Assembly: GCA_026390695.1 (NCBI GenBank)
Contig: JAPLFL010000128.1
Coordinates: 62,001-126,000, forward strand
Length of the DNA: 64,000 bases
Source: Candidatus Kapaibacterium sp.
Lineage (GTDB): Bacteria > Bacteroidota > Ignavibacteria > Kapaibacteriales > UBA2268
Direction: 5' to 3'
In this document: positions 45,631 through 54,578 of the stretch, piece after piece
Layout of the letters: each line of letters begins with the position of its first letter
How positions within the stretch are numbered: the stretch's first letter is position 1
The notes under the pieces: generated by a model
The model's input: only the letters and a program-made list of their open reading frames with translations
What the model was told of the DNA's origin: nothing
Databases searched by the model: none
Position numbers and translations under genes: made by a program

Positions 45631-45689
45631 GTTAGCAAAGTATTTCAAGATATTTTCTTTTCCCATTATCAAAGTTTTTATAGAAATAG

Positions 45690-45722
45690 ATGGCTGTCAT
45701 CAAGAATGGCAGCCATTTTTTA
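45690..45722 (+). terminator. Rho-independent terminator between the ferredoxin and oxidoreductase genes
   Basis: ATGGCTGTCAT and ATGGCAGCCAT pair as an 11-base stem (one G-U) around CAAGA, followed by TTTTTTAT. It would stop or attenuate transcription of the SDR-to-ferredoxin unit before the BzdV-like gene. Confidence 0.88.
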
Positions 45723-45811
45723 TTTATTTACAACAATTAATTATATAATAAGTGTTAATTAATATTTATTTTATTAAATTCTAATATTTGAAATTTCCAA
45801 TTTTTACTATA

Positions 45812-48370
45812 ATGAATTATATTAACATAAAGATCAATAATAATGCTGTGTCTGTTCCCGAAGGGACTACTATTCTCAATGCAGCTCTGGAAGCCGGTAT
45901 TTATATCCCTGTTCTGTGCAGTCATCCTGACATTGAACATTTTAATACTGTGGAATTGAGTGATTTCATTTATCAAGGGGAAAATAAAATTGTCAATGAT
46001 TCTGATGCGGATATTTCAAATATCAGAGGTTGTGGAGTATGCGTTGTTTGGAATGACAGCACTGGCGCTTTTGTTCCTGCATGCAAAGTAGCTGTTACCG
46101 ATGGCATGGTAATTCAGACAGACAGCGAAACTGTTAGAAAACGTCGTCAGGAAAATTTAGCAAAGATAATGGCAACTCATCCTCATGCTTGTCTTACCTG
46201 CGCTCAGCATGAAGGCTGCATTCCAATGACTGACACTTGTGCTAATAATGTCACCAAAATTGACAGATGCTGCGAATTGCTCAACAGATGCGAGATTCAG
46301 AAAGTAGCTGACTATGTTGGAATCCCGTCGGAAACTCAAAGATATAGATTCAGAGACCTTCCTATTTTAAATGATGATCCTCTTTTCAGGTTCGATTTTA
46401 ATATTTGTATATCCTGTGGTCGCTGTGTTCGGGTTTGTCAGCAAGTTAAGGGAGTTTATGCTCTGGGAGCAGTTATTCAAAATGGTGAGTTTAAAATCGG
46501 TACAACAAAAGGCCCACATTTTAATGATGCCGAATGTCGCTTCTGCGGCTCATGTGTTGAGGTTTGCCCAACAGGAGCATTAACTGATAAAAAATCATAC
46601 CGATTAAAAGACGAAAGCGAATATGTCCCCTGCCGTGCAAATTGTCCCGGAGAGGTTGACATTCCCCAATATGTCAGATTGGTAGCCGAAGGGAATCCCC
46701 AATTATCTGCTGAAGTTATTGCATCTCGGCTTCCTCTTGGATCAATTTTGGGCAAAGTTTGCTTCCATCCTTGTGAAATTCATTGCAAGAGGAATGAAAT
46801 ATCCGAAATATTAGGCTCTAAGCGAGAATCCATCAACATCCGTTTATTAAAAGATTACGCAATGACAAACAGTCAATTGCCAGATCATGAAAAACCTAAC
46901 AACAGAACAAATAAAAAGGTAGCCGTGATAGGCTCTGGGCCTGCCGGATTAACTTCTGCATATTTCCTGGCTTTAAAAGGGCATGATGTTACTATCTTTG
47001 AAAAAGAAACAGAATTAGGCGGAATGATGCGCTATGGTATTCCTCGCTACAGGCTGCCAGCGAGCGTTTTAGATCGAGATATTAATAGAATATTAAGTGC
47101 TGGAATTGAAGTTAAAACAAATCTTGAATTTGGTAAAGATATTGATTTTAATCAAATGAAACAAAGTGGATTTGATGCCATATTTGTAGGTACAGGATTG
47201 TCAAAAAGCAAGAAATTGCAAATTATCGGCTCTGATACTAACTCAGTACTTTGGGGGGTCGATTTTTTAAATCAACTTGCAAAAAATAATTTAGCAGATG
47301 ATTATTTTGTATCGAAAAAAGTAATTGTAATTGGTGGTGGTAACGTTGCTACTGATGCCGCCAGATGTGCTTTAAGACTCAAGGCTGATTTAGTGACTAT
47401 TATTTGTCTTGAACAATTCAATGAAATGCCTGCATATAAGAATGAAATTGATGAATCTTTGGAAGAAGGTATTGAAATTCGCAATGGATGGGGAGTTTCT
47501 GAATTACAGACTCAAAATGGCAGAACCTTTGTAAATCTTCAACTATGTACAAGTGTATTTAATGAGCAAGGATCATTTTCTCCGCAATTTGATAAATCAG
47601 TTACTGATAGCCAAAAATGCGATTATGTAATTTTCTGTATCGGTCAGGAAGCAGATCATGATTATATTTATTCAAATAATATGGATGCAATATTCAATCG
47701 TGGACTGATAATTGCTAATTCTCAATTGCAAGAAACAGCTATCAGAGGAGTTTTTGCAGGTGGTGACATTGTTTCCGGTCCGGCATCGGTAATAGATGCT
47801 CTTGGAGCAGGCAGACGTGCAGCCAAAGCCATAGATTTATTCCTTGGAGGTGATGGTAATATTGAGATCCAAACAAATATTGATAAAAATTTTAAAATGT
47901 TCATTGGAAAAAAGAATGGTTTTGGATCAATCGAAAGAGTGAATTCAGAGCTGTTGCCCCCTGAATTAAGGAAGAATGGTTTTGAGACAGTTGAGGCAGT
48001 GTATAGCCAAGCACAAGCTCTATACGAGGCAGGTAGATGCTTACAGTGTGATCTAAGGCAGCATTTGCGACATAATACTTTGCCACCGGATGATTTTTTA
48101 AAATTTATTGTTGATTCAATCCGAAATTTACCTGAAACAGAAGGTGTTGTCCAACTTATGGACGCAAATAAAGAAGTCTTTTTGATAAAAGGATGTGACA
48201 ATATTAAGAAAACAGTATCCGACTTTTTTAATGATGGCCAGCAAGCTTACTACTTTATTTATGAAGAAGATAAAATGTTCACAAAACGTGAGAGTGAGCT
48301 ACTGCAGCAGTTTTTACAAAAACATGGCAAGATGCCCGATGCAGGCGATGATATGGATGATTTGTTTTAA
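45812..48370 (+). CDS. Fe-S/FAD NAD(P)H:ferredoxin oxidoreductase, BzdV-like
   Basis: An 852-residue redox protein from the ATG at 45812; the track start is a TTG eight codons earlier. Order: a plant-type [2Fe-2S] domain (Cys36, 74, 77, 91; GCGVCVV..PAC), an NuoG-like His-Cys3 segment (HPHACLTCAQHEGC), two [4Fe-4S] motifs (CISCGRCVRVC at 199-209, CRFCGSCVEVC at 242-252), a DPYD-like bridge (CRANCPGEVDIPQYV), a glutamate-synthase small-subunit-like core with FAD (GSGPAG 374-379) and NAD(P) (GGGNVA 508-513) sites, and a C-terminal 90-residue tail. Such proteins can pass electrons from NAD(P)H to ferredoxin. It probably supplies BzdM. It lies behind a terminator, so it may be transcribed separately. 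Confidence 0.82.
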   Translation: MNYINIKINNNAVSVPEGTTILNAALEAGIYIPVLCSHPDIEHFNTVELSDFIYQGENKIVNDSDADISNIRGCGVCVVWNDSTGAFVPACKVAVTDGMVIQTDSETVRKRRQENLAKIMATHPHACLTCAQHEGCIPMTDTCANNVTKIDRCCELLNRCEIQKVADYVGIPSETQRYRFRDLPILNDDPLFRFDFNICISCGRCVRVCQQVKGVYALGAVIQNGEFKIGTTKGPHFNDAECRFCGSCVEVCPTGALTDKKSYRLKDESEYVPCRANCPGEVDIPQYVRLVAEGNPQLSAEVIASRLPLGSILGKVCFHPCEIHCKRNEISEILGSKRESINIRLLKDYAMTNSQLPDHEKPNNRTNKKVAVIGSGPAGLTSAYFLALKGHDVTIFEKETELGGMMRYGIPRYRLPASVLDRDINRILSAGIEVKTNLEFGKDIDFNQMKQSGFDAIFVGTGLSKSKKLQIIGSDTNSVLWGVDFLNQLAKNNLADDYFVSKKVIVIGGGNVATDAARCALRLKADLVTIICLEQFNEMPAYKNEIDESLEEGIEIRNGWGVSELQTQNGRTFVNLQLCTSVFNEQGSFSPQFDKSVTDSQKCDYVIFCIGQEADHDYIYSNNMDAIFNRGLIIANSQLQETAIRGVFAGGDIVSGPASVIDALGAGRRAAKAIDLFLGGDGNIEIQTNIDKNFKMFIGKKNGFGSIERVNSELLPPELRKNGFETVEAVYSQAQALYEAGRCLQCDLRQHLRHNTLPPDDFLKFIVDSIRNLPETEGVVQLMDANKEVFLIKGCDNIKKTVSDFFNDGQQAYYFIYEEDKMFTKRESELLQQFLQKHGKMPDAGDDMDDLF

Positions 48371-48412
48371 TTTTTTTAGTAAAATAATTTTAAATTAAGC
48401 ATGAGCTAATTT

Positions 48413-48625
48413 ATGGAAAATATTAATTTTATCGAATCTGAATGGACTAAGCGAACTATTGCAGAGGAACCAAGATTAAGCGAAATTGTTGACTTGTATA
48501 AAGAAATCGGATTTGAAGTTTTTCTTAGGGAAGTCAGTACTGAGTCTTGTTCTGCTGAAGAATGTACAACTTGCATGATGGAAAATCCTGCCAAATATAA
48601 AATAGTATATACACGTGAAATTTAA
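48413..48625 (+). CDS. Small Cys-rich protein of unknown function
   Basis: A 70-residue protein, not recognised. The N-terminal half is helical with Glu and Lys (EEPRLSEIVDLYKEIGFEVFLREV). The centre has CSAEECTTCMM, a cysteine cluster (C-x4-C-x2-C) that could bind a metal or act in redox. The end is AKYKIVYTREI. It lies 42 bases after the oxidoreductase gene and nine bases before the ADP-forming synthetase gene, so co-transcription is likely. The spacing and the well-formed reading frame make it more than a chance ORF. The start ATG has AGCTAATTT before it, a weak ribosome site. Confidence 0.6.
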   Translation: MENINFIESEWTKRTIAEEPRLSEIVDLYKEIGFEVFLREVSTESCSAEECTTCMMENPAKYKIVYTREI

Positions 48626-48634
48626 GAGGTAATA

Positions 48635-50713
48635 ATGCTTGATTCTTTATTTAAACCACGTTCAGTAGCGCTGATTGGAGCTTCTACTAAAGAACTTTCC
48701 ATCGGTAATGTCATTATTAAAAATTTACAGAGATTTAATTTTAAGGGACCTATCTATCCTATTAATCCCAAAGCTCCGGAAATTCGTGGAATTAAAGCCT
48801 ATCCTACAATTTTTGATGTGCCGGGCGATATTGATGTGGCCCATATTGTCATTCCACCGGAACAGGTGCCGCAAGCCGTTGAAGATTGTGGTAAAAAAGG
48901 AGTTAAAAATATAATTATTAATACTGCTGGCTTTAAGGAAATGGGTGCTCATGGCGAAGCTTTGCAAGATGATTTTGTTGCTCGTGGTAAAAAATATGGT
49001 GTCAGACTGTTCGGACCTAATTGTCAGGGTATCATCAATACCGATCCCGAATTTAATGCTTATTGCGACTTTACTTTTACATATCCAGAGCCGGGGCATA
49101 TTTCGATCGTTGCTCAGAGTGGCGGAGTTGGTGCATTTATAATGCAAAATTTCTTTGATATTGGAGTTGGAATGAGAATGTATGCTTCCAATGGCAATGC
49201 CTGTGATATTTCAATTCCAGAAATAATGCGCTACTGGGGCAATGATGAAGGGACCCGTGTTATCGTACTTTATATTGAAAGCGTCGATGACCCTAAGAAT
49301 TTTATGGAAATAGCACGTGAAGTTGCTGCCAAAAAGCCAATTCTTGCAATGAGTGCCGGTAGAACAGCAGAGGGTGCTAAAGCCGCAACCTCACATACCG
49401 GAGGCCTTGCAGGTGGGAAATCAATGGAACTTATATTTAAGAAAACTGGTATCCTCTCATTTACAGATGCTCAGGAAATGTGTCAGGCTGCTGTTGCTTT
49501 TGCTTCGCAACCTATTCCAAAGGGTAATCGTGTCGGAATGATCACTAATACCGGTGGACCTGCAATCATTGCAACTGATGAACTTGTTGACGGTGGACTT
49601 GAAATTCCGCCACTATCGCAAGAGGCAGAAGAAAAATTGAAACTTACTATGTTTGCCTCCGCATCAATTAATAATCCTATCGATGTGGTCGCAACTGCCG
49701 GTGCTCCACAGTTTAGAAGCGCTTTGGATGTAATGATGGATGAGGAACAAATTGACAGTGTTTATATTAATTTTGTGACTCCCCCATTTGTTGATTGTCC
49801 TGCTGTAGCACGCGAATTTGCGGAAGTTAGTTTGCAGAGGCGAAAACCCATAGTTTGTAATTATATGACTGATAAAGCTCAATGGACAGAAACAAGCGCT
49901 ATTTTAAAAAGTGGCGGTATTCCTTGTTATGAGTTCCCTGGAACGGCTGCCAAAGCGCTCGCTGCTTTATCACGATATTCCAAAATAAAATCAGCGGATA
50001 ATGGAAAAGTTCAGTCTTTTGATAATATTCATCCTGAAACAGTCAGTGCAATTATTTCTATTGCAAAATCTGAAGGAAGAGAAATGCTCAATGCTGAGGA
50101 AGCATATAATATTTTAGAGGCTTATGGAATTCCTTTTGCACAATGGACTACGGCAGAAAATCTGGCAGATGCAATGGTAGCTTCAGAAAATATAGGTTTC
50201 CCTCTTGTATTAAAGGCTGATTCTCCTGAGATAATTCATAAAAGTGATTCAGGTGGTGTTGCAGTTAATTTAACCAGTCCTGTGGCACTTTCATCCGCAA
50301 TTAATAAAATGAAAGCTAATTTCACTGGTACTAATCTTAAATACTTTCTTCAGAAATATTATGCTGGCGGTAAAGAGCTGATAATCGGAGCTAAAGCCGA
50401 ATCTGGGCTGGGGCATATTATAGTATTTGGTATGGGTGGAATCTTTGTTGAAGTGCTTAAGGATGTAAGTTTTGGTCTTACTCCTATTAGTGATTATGAA
50501 TCTAAAGAAATGATAAATTCAATTAAACTGGCACCTATTTTGCATGGTATCCGCGGGCAAAAGGGTGTTGCTACCGGTTTATTAGCAGAGATTATTGAGC
50601 GAATTTCAGCTTTGGTAACCAATCATCCCGAAATCCAAGAACTTGATCTTAATCCTGTTCTTGCTTTTGAAACCTTTGCTGTTGCCGTTGATGCTCGAAT
50701 TAAAATAAAATAA
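48635..50713 (+). CDS. ADP-forming acyl-CoA synthetase (acetate-CoA ligase, fused alpha-beta type)
   Basis: A 692-residue nucleoside-diphosphate-forming acyl-CoA ligase. Residues 1-130 are the CoA-binding domain (PRSVALIGASTKELSIGNV, FGPNCQGIINTDP). The succinyl-CoA-ligase-like part holds the phospho-histidine His254 in ATSHTGGLAGGKS. The C-terminal ATP-grasp domain has GFPLVLKADSPEIIHKSDSGGVAVNL and ELIIGAKAESGLGHIIVFGMGG. These enzymes convert acyl-CoA + ADP + Pi to acid + ATP + CoA, or the reverse. Beside the reductase genes it could either regain ATP from acetyl-CoA or activate an aromatic acid; I cannot tell which. It has AAGAGGTAATA before the ATG. Confidence 0.92.
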   Translation: MLDSLFKPRSVALIGASTKELSIGNVIIKNLQRFNFKGPIYPINPKAPEIRGIKAYPTIFDVPGDIDVAHIVIPPEQVPQAVEDCGKKGVKNIIINTAGFKEMGAHGEALQDDFVARGKKYGVRLFGPNCQGIINTDPEFNAYCDFTFTYPEPGHISIVAQSGGVGAFIMQNFFDIGVGMRMYASNGNACDISIPEIMRYWGNDEGTRVIVLYIESVDDPKNFMEIAREVAAKKPILAMSAGRTAEGAKAATSHTGGLAGGKSMELIFKKTGILSFTDAQEMCQAAVAFASQPIPKGNRVGMITNTGGPAIIATDELVDGGLEIPPLSQEAEEKLKLTMFASASINNPIDVVATAGAPQFRSALDVMMDEEQIDSVYINFVTPPFVDCPAVAREFAEVSLQRRKPIVCNYMTDKAQWTETSAILKSGGIPCYEFPGTAAKALAALSRYSKIKSADNGKVQSFDNIHPETVSAIISIAKSEGREMLNAEEAYNILEAYGIPFAQWTTAENLADAMVASENIGFPLVLKADSPEIIHKSDSGGVAVNLTSPVALSSAINKMKANFTGTNLKYFLQKYYAGGKELIIGAKAESGLGHIIVFGMGGIFVEVLKDVSFGLTPISDYESKEMINSIKLAPILHGIRGQKGVATGLLAEIIERISALVTNHPEIQELDLNPVLAFETFAVAVDARIKIK

Positions 50714-50752
50714 ACTTTATTGCTAATAAATGATCTGTTGAGATAAATAACT

Positions 50753-53599
50753 ATGATTAAATTGAAATACTTTACTTTTTATATATTTTTACTTTCTATT
50801 TTATGCTTTAATCAAAAAAAAGCCTTTGCAAATGAACAAAAAAATGTTTTAATAATTAATTCTTATCATTCGGGAAATTTATGGTCAGATAGTGAAGAAA
50901 TTGGCCTTCTTCGGGAATTACATACACGAAATGATAATTTAAACATCTTTATAGAATTTCTTGATGCCAAGCATTTCCCCGATTTTTTCCAAGAATCGGA
51001 TTTTTTCAACCTGCTCAAAGCCAAATATAACGGGATTAAATTATCTCTGATTATTGTAATTGATAATCCGGCTTTGGATTTTATGCTTGAAAGAAGAAAA
51101 CATTTCTTTTTCGAGGTTCCAATCGTATTTTGCGGAATAAATGGATATACCAAAAGTATGCTTAAGGATGAATCAGCTATTACAGGTGTAGCTGAAATAT
51201 TAGGAACTCGAAAAACTATCGAACTTATGAGAAAAATTCATCCTGATGTTAATGAAATTCTGATTGTTAATGATTATACCAAGACCGGTAAATTAACTAT
51301 GTCCGAAGCACAAAATCAAATTCAATCCATTAATGATATTAAAATTTCCTTTATTGATAATCTACCAGTTAAAGAGCTTATTACTAAATTAAAATCAATG
51401 CCTGCGACCTCTCTTGTATTACTACTGTCTTATTCTGTTGATTCCGAATCTGTGATTTTAGATAATAATAAAGATTATTCATCTCTCATCGAATCAATTT
51501 CTTCTGTTCCTGTTTACGCAGTTCATAATGAAAGAATAGGATCGGGTATTATCGGTGGTTATATGCTTAGTGGAACCGATCATGGTAAAAGAGCAGGTGA
51601 AATAGCTTCTGAAATTCTTCACGGTAAAAATCCCGATAATATTCAGGTTGATACTAATCCTGATTTCTCTTTGATTCTTGATTATAATCAATTATTAAGC
51701 AAACACATAGCTTTAAATAATATCCCTGAAAATGCAATTGTCAGGAATAAACCTATTTCAATTTATCAAAAATATTGGCTTTATATTTGGATTACAATAT
51801 TTATTGTTGTTATATTAATTGTTGCAGTTTTTGTCTTGCTTTTGAATATAATAAAAAGACGAATTACCGAAGACAAATTAAAAGAAGCAAAAGATCATTA
51901 TCTGAATATTTTTGAAAATGCGCAGGAAGGAATCTTCCACTCTCGTATTGACGGTAAACTTTTACAAGCCAACAAGAGTTTTGCTAAACTGATCGGATAT
52001 GATAATCCTATAGAATTACTCAATGATAACTCTTTCAATACAGCTTCTATTTATGTTGATCATTGCCAGAGAAATCGCTTTTTAGATTCTATTAAATTTG
52101 AGAACGAAGTAAAAGCATTTGTTTTTGAAGCATATAAAAAGGATGGCTCACGGATATGGATTTATGAGGATGCTCATTTAGTTGGGGATTTTTCAAGCCC
52201 GGATGCATTTTTGGAAGGCTTTACAATCGATATTACTCAAACTGTAAATTCCCAACAAGAGATTTACAAGTCGGAACAAAAATATCGCAGTTTATTTGAA
52301 TCAATGAGCGAAGGTGTTGCCTTGCATGAAATCATACATGATTCTTATGGCACTCCGATTGATTATAGAATAATTGATACAAATCAACAATTTGAGACTA
52401 TTTTAGGTATTAAAAGAGAATTTGCTAAAGGTAAACTTGCAACAGAATTATACCAAACTGAAAAACCACTTTATTTTACTGAGTTTTTATCTGTTGCAGA
52501 ATCAGGGAAACCTCTAAATTTTGAGGTTTATAATGAAAGTTTTTCTAAATATTTTAAAATATCTGCATTTTCCAATGAAAAGGGCAGTTTTGCTACTGTT
52601 TTCTCAGATATTACTTTACAAAAAGATCATCATCAAGAAATTGAAAGAGTAAATAGAGAACTTGAAAATAGAATTATTGAACGAACGGAAGAATTAAATC
52701 TTGCCTTGGAATCTGTGGAACAATCAAATGAAGAGTTAAAAATACTAAACATTTCATTAGCAGAAGAGTCTATTAAATTACACGATGCTTATGATATTTT
52801 AGAACAAAAAGATATAGAGCTTGAGAAATTTAATAGTATCTTAGAGAAAAAAGTTCTTGACAGAACAAATGAATTATTGGATGCAAAATTAAAATTAGAA
52901 GATGTAAGTAACTTAAAATCTATAGTTATTAATAATTTGGGACATGAATTACGTACTCCTTTAAATGGAATATTAGGATTTGCCTCATTATTAAAGAAGG
53001 AAACCGAAGACTCTGAACAATTGGAATTTGTAAATCTTATTTTTAGTTCGGCTGTCCGGCTTAAAAATACTTTAAATTCTATTCTGGCTCTTACAGAACT
53101 TGAAACCGGAGCATCAAAATTATTTTTTGAAGCTATTCATTTACCCGGAGTTATCGAAAACTTCACTATGCTTATGCAAGAAGAAGCGAACTCTCATAAT
53201 CTTAAGCTTTACGCTCTTATCAATGATGAAAAGACATTTGCAAAATTAGATGAATACTTGCTACAACAAATTTTATTTAATCTAACAGATAATGCAATCA
53301 AGTTTACACGAACCGGAGAAATTCAAATTATTCTTGATTCAGTTATTGAGAATAATCAGAATTTGGTAATGATAAAAATTAAGGATACCGGTATTGGAAT
53401 TTCGGAGAGAAATTTAAAAACGATATTCGAGCCGTTCCGGCAGGTAAGTGAAGGATTGAACCGCAGCCATGAAGGAGTTGGTTTAGGACTGACTATAACA
53501 CAAAAAATGGTTGAATTACTTGAAGGACAGATTCAAATTGAAAGCATAGATTCGGTTGGAACAACGGTTATCCTGCTATTTAATAAATTAGAGATGTAA
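50753..53599 (+). CDS. Sensor histidine kinase with ABC-type periplasmic binding domain and PAS domains
   Basis: A 948-residue membrane receptor. After a signal peptide, residues 30-320 form a periplasmic ABC-substrate-binding-like domain (NVLIINSYHSGNLWSDSEEIGLL, VPIVFCGINGYTKS, GSGIIGGYMLSGTDHGKRAGEIASEILHG), as in LuxQ/YheN-type sensor proteins. One transmembrane helix follows (YWLYIWITIFIVVILIVAVFVLLL), then two PAS-type domains (about 385-500, 510-620), a coiled coil, a HisKA domain (NNLGHELRTPLNG) and an HATPase (NLTDNAIKFTRTGEI, KDTGIGIS, GVGLGLTITQKM). There is no receiver domain, and no response regulator is in the window. It lies 39 bases after the acyl-CoA synthetase and may sense an aromatic or related solute. 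Confidence 0.85.
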   Translation: MIKLKYFTFYIFLLSILCFNQKKAFANEQKNVLIINSYHSGNLWSDSEEIGLLRELHTRNDNLNIFIEFLDAKHFPDFFQESDFFNLLKAKYNGIKLSLIIVIDNPALDFMLERRKHFFFEVPIVFCGINGYTKSMLKDESAITGVAEILGTRKTIELMRKIHPDVNEILIVNDYTKTGKLTMSEAQNQIQSINDIKISFIDNLPVKELITKLKSMPATSLVLLLSYSVDSESVILDNNKDYSSLIESISSVPVYAVHNERIGSGIIGGYMLSGTDHGKRAGEIASEILHGKNPDNIQVDTNPDFSLILDYNQLLSKHIALNNIPENAIVRNKPISIYQKYWLYIWITIFIVVILIVAVFVLLLNIIKRRITEDKLKEAKDHYLNIFENAQEGIFHSRIDGKLLQANKSFAKLIGYDNPIELLNDNSFNTASIYVDHCQRNRFLDSIKFENEVKAFVFEAYKKDGSRIWIYEDAHLVGDFSSPDAFLEGFTIDITQTVNSQQEIYKSEQKYRSLFESMSEGVALHEIIHDSYGTPIDYRIIDTNQQFETILGIKREFAKGKLATELYQTEKPLYFTEFLSVAESGKPLNFEVYNESFSKYFKISAFSNEKGSFATVFSDITLQKDHHQEIERVNRELENRIIERTEELNLALESVEQSNEELKILNISLAEESIKLHDAYDILEQKDIELEKFNSILEKKVLDRTNELLDAKLKLEDVSNLKSIVINNLGHELRTPLNGILGFASLLKKETEDSEQLEFVNLIFSSAVRLKNTLNSILALTELETGASKLFFEAIHLPGVIENFTMLMQEEANSHNLKLYALINDEKTFAKLDEYLLQQILFNLTDNAIKFTRTGEIQIILDSVIENNQNLVMIKIKDTGIGISERNLKTIFEPFRQVSEGLNRSHEGVGLGLTITQKMVELLEGQIQIESIDSVGTTVILLFNKLEM

Positions 53600-53764
53600 A
53601 ATAAGTTTGAAATCAGAAAGTTGTAAAGTTAATAGTTGATACTTATTAAATTATTTTTACTTTGGCATTACATAATGGGAAGTAAATAATTAATTTTGAT
53701 TGATTTGGAATAGAATTGACCTGTCAATCCATTTTTGTTTCAAGATTATATCATCACATACCCA

Positions 53765-54442
53765 CTAAAACTCACAGGTCTCTCCATATTCAAAAACTTT
53801 ACATTGTTTACCTTTGGCTTCAACTTTGGATTTGAACTTCTTTGGATCAGCTTTTATTACTCCAAATGTGTTATAGTGCATTGGAACTGCAAGTTTAGGA
53901 TTTAAAAATTCAACTGCATACACTGCATCATCTATTCCCATTGTAAAATTATCACCAATAGGAAGCATTGCAATATCAATTTTATTTATTTCTCCCAACA
54001 TCTTCATATCATAAAAAAGACCTGTATCTCCGGCATGATAGATGGTTTTGCCGCCCATGTTTATTATAACTCCGGCAGGAGAGCCCATATAATCGCCACT
54101 GTTATTGACTGAGCCATGCAGTGCCTGAGTAAATTGAAGTCTGCCAAAATCAAAATCACGACCTCCGCCAATATGCATATTATGCGCAATACAACCTTCG
54201 GATGCAACATAATTGGCAAGTTCATTGACTGCAATGATCAAAGCATTATTTGCCTTTGAAATAGGGATAGCATCTCCCAAATGATCAGAGTGTGCATGTG
54301 TTAAAACGATATAATCAACTTTAATATCTCCGGCTTGGGCTGTGGCATTCGGATTACCTGTTAAAAACGGGTCAATGATAAGTTTGATTTTACCATCATC
54401 TAATAAAAAGCAGGAATGCGAGAGGTAGCTGATCTTTAACAT
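53765..54442 (-). CDS. UPF0173 family metal-dependent hydrolase
   Basis: The ATG at 54442 (MLKISYLSHSCFLLD), with TAAGGAGAAAAA before it, is preferred over the track start 20 codons earlier. The 225-residue MBL-fold protein has the motif IVLTHAHSDHLGDA, and IYHAGDTGLFYDM, MLPIGDNFTMGIDDAVYAVEFLNPKLAVPMHYNTF. That pattern marks the UPF0173 group, whose substrates are unknown. It is distinct from the other MBL protein in the window (35905). It stands alone, divergent from idi. Confidence 0.9.
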   Translation of the reverse strand: MLKISYLSHSCFLLDDGKIKLIIDPFLTGNPNATAQAGDIKVDYIVLTHAHSDHLGDAIPISKANNALIIAVNELANYVASEGCIAHNMHIGGGRDFDFGRLQFTQALHGSVNNSGDYMGSPAGVIINMGGKTIYHAGDTGLFYDMKMLGEINKIDIAMLPIGDNFTMGIDDAVYAVEFLNPKLAVPMHYNTFGVIKADPKKFKSKVEAKGKQCKVFEYGETCEF

Positions 54443-54578
54443 ATTTTTTCTCCTTATTAATTTTGAAAAAAGCAATTTATCAATTTTAGTCGAGAAATAC
54501 AAACAGGATCAGTAATTAAATGAATAAAAATCTTTATCAAACGTCATATAAAAATTAAAGAAAAAACGGATTCACATT

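Noticed and set aside
53690-53740. ATTGACCTGTCAAT small inverted repeat between convergent genes
   Set aside because: A 6-base stem with a 2-base loop and no T tract is too weak for a terminator, and no operator family was recognised.
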